From positions 137,137,121-137,201,120 of the forward strand of contig NC_085139.1 in NCBI RefSeq assembly GCF_024139115.2: a DNA stretch of 64,000 nucleotides, given 5' to 3'. The notes beneath the pieces are model-generated. The model worked only from the letters and a program-made list of their open reading frames with translations. It made no database searches and was not told the origin of the DNA. Positions within the stretch are counted from its first letter, which is position 1. Each line of letters starts with the position of its first letter. This document shows, in pieces, positions 56,500 to 64,000 of this stretch. The position numbers were made by a program, and so were the translations under genes. Source of the DNA: Armigeres subalbatus (lineage: Eukaryota > Arthropoda > Insecta > Diptera > Culicidae).

Positions 56500-57900
56500 T
56501 TTTGAGGTTTGTAGAAAAAAATTCCGTGGGCTTCTAATAATCCATTTTATTTTAGAGCATTTAGTAATCTGGGTGCGATCGTTTAGTAGTTTGCCAATAA
56601 CTCATTTCAGAGGCTGGATTTTAAAATGTGTAGTAGGGTGAACTTCTAGTGCGAAGGTTTTATTCAACTCTGCATAATAGTTCGTTGTTTGCACTAGTTA
56701 TCAGTGGAATTCAAAGAATTACTTGTTAGGCAGTGTTGCGATTGTGCAACCACAAACACGTCACTGTTTTCAAAGCAGATCTGAACTAGTATATTTGTTA
56801 TTGATCAGCTTGAATTGTAAATAACTTTTTTGCAATTACTGATCATAATATCTAGTTTACAGTTTGTCTTTGAGTGATAAAACGGCCTACTTTTCCATAC
56901 CAACGAAATGGGTGCTGTTCTGCATTGCGCGGGCGGTAATAAAGTTAATCAGTTCAGTGCGTGATTTCTCGTGTTACAGATTCACCAGTTAGCAGATCGA
57001 TCGGCCGGTCGTCGAAATTTAGTTTTGCTTTGTGCGGTTGAGTAAGTTAGTCAGAAAGTGAAACGTTAGTTCGCATCCGATAATTAAAATATTTAGCGTT
57101 TTTTGATTGTTTTTGTTTTAAATCAAATTACACGGCAGACCGTTTACCAAACTGAACCCTGCCACATTCCCTACCCCATATATCCAACATCCCAGTGATT
57201 TCTCGTGGAAGTGCAGATGACTCGTCGGCTTCTATCAAAACGAGTATCACGTCAACAATTTCCTACCTATTCCTTAATTGACCTGCATTCGGACACGGCC
57301 ACGGACACGGCCGGATTCAAACATATTATTTGCGATATTTCACCGATTTAATATGCTAAATACTCACTTCAAGTGACTGTGATTTCTGATCTAACCAATC
57401 TTAACTCTTTAGAAGTCTGTTTTGATTGTATTTTGCCTAATCTATTCAATTGTAACTACCGTCTCACTTGTCTAGGGCAACCAGTACTTATCGTCGCGGC
57501 AACAGGCAGAGTTGTATGAAAACCTTCACGCTAAAAGTCCAGCCTACAAAACATTTTGGAATTTAGCCTGTGGAATGAGTTATTGACAAATTACTAAATA
57601 ATTGGGTCCAGATTACTAAATGATTGAAAAATCCTTGCTTTTGGGAATACAAAGTGCCTAAAATACAATCAGTACTCTATTCCTTGAGAATTTCAGAAAC
57701 GTCTATGATTATTCTAAAGACTCCGATTAACTTTGAAGTCACCATTTGATAAAATTTTTGGTCAATTATGTTCTCGGCTTCATTATGTTCTCACCGTAAT
57801 CATGGGTAGGACAATACTTTGACTGTCCCGCCCAGGCAAATTTCTGCGTAGGACATGTCCTACTTGTCCCACCAACTACCGGCGCCACTGTGCTTCAGCA
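56500..57900. repeat. unnamed interspersed repeat, copy 2, longer
   Basis: It has the same blocks as copy 1 (53860-54325) in the same order and orientation, but about 1 kb more lies between the ttccgtgg block (about 56520) and the gtgcctaaaatacaatcagt block (about 57650). That extra DNA contains the relative of the 96-bp monomer at 56914-57070. The segment 57800-57900 (ctttgactgtcccgcccagg to cggcgccactg) is closest to copy 1. Confidence 0.6.
56914..57070. repeat. diverged relative of the 96-bp monomer at 38.5 kb
   Basis: It shares gttctgcattgcgcgg, cggtaataaa, cagttcagtgcgtgatttct and gatcgatcggccg words in the same order as 38506-38697. It is single copy here. Confidence 0.6.
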
Positions 57901-58205
57901 TAATTATATAATTCTTAAGTGAACTTAGGTTTTAAACGCAATTTGTATCCGTATATGAAAAATCTCACAATTTCTATATTTATATATACTTACTGATATA
58001 AAATTGATCAGATTCGGGAGCATACGCTCCACGATGAATTCCTTTGAAAGCGGCACAAATACTGGGGTAGGGCCTTATCGCCGATTTATCACGTGCGGCG
58101 AGAATGCGGCGATTTATCACAGACTGCCTCTTCTGTTATTATAACTCTGTTGGTCGCCAAACTGTTATTTCAGAATTGCGTACATAATGTAAAACCAATT
58201 TACTA
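57901..58205. other. unassigned AT-rich interval
   Basis: No gene or repeat structure recognised. Confidence 0.35.
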
Positions 58206-58335
58206 AAAATTCCGCGGAAAAAAAAATTAAAATTTCGTTTCGTTTCGAAAAATTTAGAAATTAATGAATCTTGATTTCGTATTGTTTCGAAGTCTCGAAA
58301 GTAAATCTATATTTCGTTTCGTTTCGTTAGGAAAA
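58206..58335. repeat. ttccgcgga / ttcgtttcg repeat, copy 2
   Basis: Words aaattccgcgga and atttcgtttcgtttcg match the copy at 51541-51745. Confidence 0.55.
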
Positions 58336-58404
58336 ATTGTGTTATCGCATACCCTTAGGATCCATAGTCGTTATCGGATGATACTCTTTTTATCTTTAAT
58401 ATTA

Positions 58405-58570
58405 GGGGCCGTACACATATTACATAAGCACTTATGGGGGCAGGGGGATCTGTCGTTTTCTTACGCACCATATAAATAAAAATTATTTGTATGAAAGACA
58501 TCTTACATGGGAGGAGGGGTGGGGGTCGAACAATCCAGAAAAATTGCTTACGTAATAAGTGTTCGACCCC
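58405..58570. mobile_element. MITE, 166 bp, TTA target duplication (Harbinger-like)
   Basis: Left end ggggccgtacacatattaca plus taagca. Right end inverted ggggtcgaacacttattacg plus taagca. TTA flanks both sides (58402-58404 and 58571-58573), which suits PIF/Harbinger insertion. No coding capacity. Confidence 0.75.
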
Positions 58571-58573
58571 TTA

Positions 58574-60535
58574 CTTATCTAATGACTAATCGAAACTTGT
58601 AATCGCAAGTAAAAGACACAATCTGCAGGTGTGTTCCCAAAAAGTAAAACTCTTTCAAGATTGTCACAAAATCTTTTCTATCATTCTGTCATGTCCAAAA
58701 GAATTAAATTTCACTTCTCAAACATAATTATTCTATCAAATTACTCTCAGTTAGTCCAAACTGCACATCTGAAACGTAATCCACAGGGGACACTTTTATT
58801 CTTCTTTAGGTATTCCCAGGAAACCCATTTCTTTTACTTAAATCCGAACATTCTTCTTTGACCCAGGACAGTCACAGCAGGGCACATTCCTACGATATCA
58901 ATGCCATGATGTTTCGTCACTCCCCAACCAAAATAATCATCTCATTCAACAGATCGATTCATGTTAAATTGATTATTTTTCGATCCGGATCCCTCTAAAT
59001 GGATCCATGGAAACAAAGTTCGTTTCCTCCCATGGATATGCCCTGGTTGACTGAGTTCTTTCTCTGTTCTTTTAGCAGTTTGATGGCTCATAAAAACGCC
59101 TGATCCTGGTCGGTCGGCTACCAAACCAATATTGTTGCTGTTGTAGCTGCTGCTGGGCGTTCCTAGAAGGTTAAATGACCTTGCTGTCAGATTTCTTTCG
59201 GCTATCCTGCTGCTTATCCTTCGACCACCCGCTTGAATTACAACCGGCATCAGGCCAAGCAAGGGTGGCTGGCAGTAGACGGACGGCTCATGGCGAAATG
59301 GAAGGAAAATACTAAAAGATTGATTGACTTAACCTAACACACTTCCCGAAGCATTAGGCGAATGGAAATAAAAACCCAGCAGCTCAGCCGGCATCGCTCG
59401 GTAAAATGGGAGGAATGCTTTTTCGAGTGTGTTTGCGTAGGACAAAATGGACTTTTTCCTGTCTTGATAAAGGGGCGTCGCAGCAGAGCACCACGGGAGA
59501 CAAAAGGTGAAGAATTAGAAAGGGAAAAATTGGCTGCATCAGACCTCTTAGCTGATCGTTGGAGTGCAGAAACAGTTTCCATCCAGTGGAGGTAGGTACC
59601 AGCAAATAGTCACATATTCTTCCGACATCGATTTCGACAGCACGGTCCGACTAACATATGTTTGTCGGGACGTTTGCTCGTAATCGGTACATATGTACGT
59701 GATTGTCCCCGGTACCGGTCGGTCAGAGTGGACACACGGGTGGAATTGGGCAGTCGGGATGGTCCATTTCGTGCCCGATTTTTCTGATGTGACTGGGATA
59801 TTTCACCAGAGAGAATAGCTTTGATGGCAATTCGAATTATCCTCCCAGCACGAGATTTAGGAATGCGAACGATGCCGCTTGATTCGTCGAAAATTGACAC
59901 ACTTATGGGGTTATTCCGGAGAAGTTCCTCTTTGGTCTTGGATAGCGGACTGTTTTGTGATTTGGGGCGTTCCGTTGATTTCGGAATAGGGTTTTCAACC
60001 TTCATAATGAGATTTTATATTTCTGTTTTGCCTTAGTTCTTGTTTTAAGGAATACCAGAATCATGCAATTCGTTGAATTGTTTGTGCAAAAGTACTGCAT
60101 GGTGATGAACTATTTCGGAAAATGTGCTAAATGTAACAATTATCCCTCGATAGCACTCTAACCAATAACTTCTGTACGGTAGAAGGGCCCTGAATATATT
60201 ACACGGCTTAGTGACAAAACAGTATATCGTGGGTTCCAATACATTTTTCGAAATTCTTCCATATGTTATGCTTACGCGCACAGACATTTGAAATGTTGGA
60301 TTCAAGTTGTTCTACATTAAGTATTATTAGCTTGAAGTCTGAACTAGAGTTATGCGCCACCGATGACATAATTTTCAACTGCATTTTTTTTACCGCGCAA
60401 CCGATAAGCTACTTATAAAAAAAGTGGTCAAAATCTGTCCTAGTGTTTATTATTTGTTTATCAAAACTATGAACAGAAATCCGTAAGCCGCGGGTGATTT
60501 TTGTTCTTAAAAAGTCTCATGAAACATAAACTCGT
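58574..60535. other. unassigned; several domain-free ORFs
   Basis: Minus ORFs at 58942-59262 (106 codons) and 59610-60005 (131 codons) and plus ORFs at 59362-59605 are open, but I recognise no family. They overlap ORFs on the other strand and show no splice or start context that singles them out. The interval 59350-59830 is GC-richer than its surroundings and could hold host regulatory or untranslated sequence. Confidence 0.35.
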
Positions 60536-60539
60536 GGAG

Positions 60540-61260
60540 AATCTCCAGAACTGAATCATTCTCCAGGATTTTTGGCAAATAATCTTTTTTGAAATTCTCA
60601 GCAATCCTCTCCACCCCCGGAATTTCTGGAAATTTTTACTTTCAGGAATTCCTCCTACACAATTACTCGTGTAATGGGAAATTCCTCCTCAAGGAGATCA
60701 TGAGATTTTTTTCCCTCGAATTTTAGAGAATTTATTATTCATGAAATCTGAGTTATTCTAGCTCCAATAATACTTAAAAATGATATGCCGAGAAACCACT
60801 ATTTAAAAAAAATCTGGAAATTCCTCTTCCCAAGATTCTGGAGAATTGGTATCCTCACCCCAAATATTCTAAGGAATTCCCCCAACAAACATTTTGGGAT
60901 TAGCACTTTCTTGAATTCTTCCTCAGGAGTTTTGAAAATATCTTTTCTACAAATTATTGATCGATTACTACCACACGATATTCTAGAGAATTGTACTATC
61001 GAAAAGTTGGGGAATTTTCCCCCAGGAATCCTCCAATTATCTTTAGCCCTGTTCCCAAATGCTATGGCAATTTTTCCTTCAAATTAATTTCCCAAGCATT
61101 GTAGAGAATTCCTTTTAATAAAATTCTGGATAGTTCCTTTTTTAGCAATCAAAATAAGAATTTTTCTCTGAATTTCTTGAAAGTATATTTCGCATAAAAT
61201 TCATGGAAAAATGTTGAAAAATTCCTTCAAAAGTTTCAGCAATTATTTTAAGGTTTTCTA
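60540..61260. repeat. degenerate aattcctccaggaatt-type repeat field
   Basis: Words such as ggaatttctgga, ggaattcctcc, ttctggagaattg and aaggaattccc recur in both orientations every 20-40 bp, interleaved with AT-rich filler. It is too degenerate to assign a fixed unit. ORFs within it (60785-61087) are incidental. Confidence 0.5.
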
Positions 61261-62567
61261 GGTATGAAACCTTTGTCCCGGTTCCTGGGGTCAAATTGTT
61301 CGAAGGGTCACGTGTAAGGTTACACAAAACTAGTGACTTAAGCGCCACCTTTGTAAAAAGGATCACTAGCTCCGTTAAGTCCGGCCAGAGACTCCTACTT
61401 CAGGGCAGGTAGTTTTTCCCAAAACGCTAGAGCTTCACAGCAAATTTTACCCCAACCAAAATCAAGCGAAACCAATCAAAATCTTACACTAAAATAACTA
61501 ATTGCAATTCTTTAGAAAAATCAAAAGACCAATAAATCAATACTACGATTTCCAAACACTTTGAAAGGCTATTAGAAAAGAAAGGGTTAAAGAAAACAAC
61601 TAATTTGCGAAATAATTAAATTTAATGAATTAACCGAAATAATTAACTTTAATGTAAAATAGCGAACTAATTCTAAAAATATCCCAAAACACTTCTAATA
61701 CTAAGAGAGAAAAAAAACTAAAAAGAACTTAAAGAGTGTAAAACCAAACTTGCCTAATTTATAATTTATTTACAAAATTTACAGGTTTTTGTTTGAGCTC
61801 ATTTTCTTCAAAGTGCACAAAAGAACGGGCTTACTTGCTGGCCAGCTGGCTTTGGAGATCCAACGGAGGATGGCTACGGACGGCGTCGACGCACGTGGGT
61901 TCGTCGTTCGTCGAAATCGTCGTTTCCTAGAGCGGCCGCACAGCCGGGTGCTACGGGTATTAGGTGACCCGGACCCAAGGTGGTGGTCAGGCTGCTTGCC
62001 ACCTAGCGACGACCGAGTGTGATGACGGTCCAGAACAAACACCCACGTTGAATGGGTTTACTCGCCTATTCAACGTTCCAAATTTAAGCCAATGCACTTG
62101 TATTTTGCAATAAAGACTCTCACCTTAATAATCCTGCCGGTTTTGCTTCACACCCTATTTTCACTTTAAGAACCACTTCCGAAGACCAATATAACTGTTT
62201 AAGAAATTTTTAGAATTATTGTAACTTTATCAATTTATAGCAACGGGTATCCAACTCATTTATACTTTATAAAAGCTTTCACTCGCGATAAAACTTCGCA
62301 ATATCAGTTTTTTTTAATCCACCTTTACTTGACCACAGTCTTTACAAGAGTGATTTGAGTTTCGTCTCTTGATTTGGTCTGTACCCCATCAGCAATATAC
62401 TATTTCTTTGTAATATTTTTCCTGAATTTTGATTGGTTTAGATTTGGTTTCCGGTTTTTCTTTTATTACATTTGCTGAATTTTGATTGGTCGGGAAAATG
62501 GTTTCCGGTTGAAGGTTTTTCAAATTGATCGAATATGAAATTGCGCCTAAAGGACGACAACACTAAA
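61261..62567. other. unassigned; GC-rich island at 61830-62045
   Basis: The island is open on both strands (plus 61789-62022, minus 62042-61779), rich in Arg codons because of cg-rich words, and has no recognised domain. An aataaag word at about 62110 lies just beyond it. It may be part of a retroelement terminal region, but no partner end is visible. Confidence 0.35.
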
Positions 62568-62569
62568 TA

Positions 62570-62880
62570 GGCTAGATGTACCAGTTGTGGCTATAGCACC
62601 AGTTGTCGCACTAGTGCTTTATATGCCAAATGGCCAATCAAATTACCGCAAACCAAGTTCATATTGATAAAGCATATTCATATGATACGATAACACCTTT
62701 GATCTCCTCCAAAACAAGCAAAGCATAATTGTAAAAATTGATTTTGCTTAATTTTTGACGTCCTTTGCACCAGTTGTCGCACTAGTGGTCCCTATTTGGC
62801 CAGTCCCATAAGAAAACAATGGGATTTGCCAAATAAGGAACCAAAATTAAGAATAGTGCCACAACTGGTGCATGCGTTCC
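62570..62880. mobile_element. MITE, 311 bp, TA target duplication
   Basis: Left end ggctagatgtaccagttgtg plus gctat. Right end inverted ggaacgcatgcaccagttgt plus ggcactat. TA lies on both sides (62568-62569 and 62881-62882). The word caccagttgtcgcactagtg is repeated inside at about 62600 and 62770. No coding capacity. Confidence 0.7.
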
Positions 62881-62882
62881 TA

Positions 62883-63485
62883 TTATGGATTATTCAATTT
62901 TGATGATTATAACAAATTTGATTGTGGTTTTCACAGCTGTTCTAAGGAGCAGGAAGTAAAACCTTTCGCTTGATATATAAAGTCCACCCACATGCCTTTT
63001 ACTTATTTTTAAAAAAAATAGTTGTTCTTATGTATGGCGACATTAGGTACACCCACCCTACAACAATCTCTAGAATAAGCTTTTAAAATGATCGAGCAGT
63101 AGAACAAGCTTACATATAACATGGTGCGCCTAAATTAACGCAATACAATAACATTGTTCTAAAATACTACTGATGCAACACACTCGATTATGTTTCGATG
63201 TTACATACAACGTGAACAGGGACGGTATAGGCATCGAGTACATTTATTCAAGAAAAACGATCTAAAAAAATATACAAACATAAATAACTTATCCAATAGC
63301 ATGAAGCAAATACATTTGTTACAGGTATGTCCCTTCTTCTCTTCTTTCTTGGCTTTATATCGCTACTTAAGTTCAAGCTACCGCCGCTTCCAGTCGTTCA
63401 AATACAAGCTCGGTATTATTTTTTTTTGTATTCCATTCGCACTTTGATGGAGGACTTAGGAGGATTAAAGAGAACATAATAAGGC
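62883..63485. other. unassigned AT-rich interval
   Basis: One 85-codon plus ORF (63190-63447) without domains. No repeats noticed. Confidence 0.35.
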
Positions 63486-63605
63486 TTCTCACGTCTCACG
63501 TCTCATTTCTTACTTCTTTTCCTCACTTCTCGTTTTTCACAATAGAAAATGAAAACTAAAAAATGTGGAACGAGAATTGAGAAGTGACACGTCCCACTTT
63601 TCCCT
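63486..63605. repeat. foldback core block without arms
   Basis: cacgtctcacgtctcatttc on the left and gagaattgagaagtgacacg on the right form the same agtgagacgtctcact-type inverted module found in the centres of FB1-FB3. Arms are missing, and the LINE 3' end begins a few bases to the right. Confidence 0.6.
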
Positions 63606-64000
63606 TTTTTATTATCAGACTAAGGCCGGAGTGGCCTGTGCTGCACATAAAAGTCTTCTCCATTCAGCTCGGTCCATGGCTGCACTTCGCCAACCACGCA
63701 GTCTGCGGAGGGTCCACCTGATCGATCCACCTTGTTCGCTGTGCACCTCGCTTTCTTGTTCCCGTCGGATCGTTGTCGAGAACCATTTTCACCGGATTAC
63801 TGTCCGACATTCTGGCTACGTGCCCGGCCCACCGCAGTCTTCCGATTTTCGCGGTGTGAACGATGGATGGTTCTCCCAACAGCTGATGCAGCTCGTGGTT
63901 CATTCGCCTCCTCCACGTACCGTCCGCCATCTGCAACCCACCATAGATGGTACGCAACACTTTCCTTTCGAAAACTCCCAGTGCGCGTTGGTCCTCCACG
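63606..64000 (-). pseudogene. 3' end of an RTE-like LINE, cut by the window edge
   Basis: Minus-strand reading from base 64000: EDQRALGVFERKVLRTIYGG, WRRRMNHELHQLL, KIGRLRWAGHVARMSDSNPV, KMVLDNDPTGTRKRGAQRTR and WIDQV. Then a 15-bp gap relative to the 38-kb copy disrupts EDDLR. It is the same family as 37944-41255 and ends ...ccggccttagtctgataataa. The rest of the element lies outside the window. Confidence 0.85.

Overview
The window looks like a stretch of a culicine mosquito genome, most likely Aedes. The reasons are tRNA-derived SINEs of the Feilai type, BEL/Pao and APE-type non-LTR retrotransposon remnants, several TA- or TTA-flanked MITEs, and one exon of an insect sidestep-family immunoglobulin protein. 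The species is inferred from these families. No host gene is complete here. The only host coding sequence I can defend is the exon at 9534-9742 (+). The surrounding tens of kilobases read as intron or intergenic DNA packed with repeats.

Layout: 1-5742 is a 180-bp satellite array interrupted by a SINE with a clean target-site duplication. 5743-9000 holds unassigned DNA and decayed retroelement pieces. 9534-9742 is the Ig exon. 11864-19515 is a minus-strand nest of BEL/Pao pol fragments and RTE-like LINEs. It includes a duplication-flanked LINE whose 652-codon ORF is open but has lost the centres of both its endonuclease and its reverse transcriptase. 20640-21460 holds a minisatellite and a foldback element. 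23633-33642 is a 10-kb array of short CCAATCCAAA-type repeats, almost free of G on the + strand, with a higher-order module inside it. 37318-41255 is a second foldback element abutting a LINE whose catalytic RT segment has been replaced by foreign DNA. 41831-42753 is a dead Tc1/mariner element. 44361-44811 is a second SINE and a hairpin MITE. 45960-50650 is a 3.5-kb compound foldback element carrying an inserted ORF1-only retroposon and bordered by LINE and BEL remnants. 51500-63600 contains minisatellites, MITEs and a duplicated unnamed repeat. 63606-64000 is the 3' end of another LINE of the same family as the one at 38-41 kb.

There is no operon or pathway in the window. What the sequences share is a history of nested insertion: non-autonomous elements sit inside one another, and tandem arrays are built from very short units. 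The very long open reading frames at 23.6-33.6 kb are by-products of a repeat that contains no stop triplets on either strand and should not be annotated as proteins.
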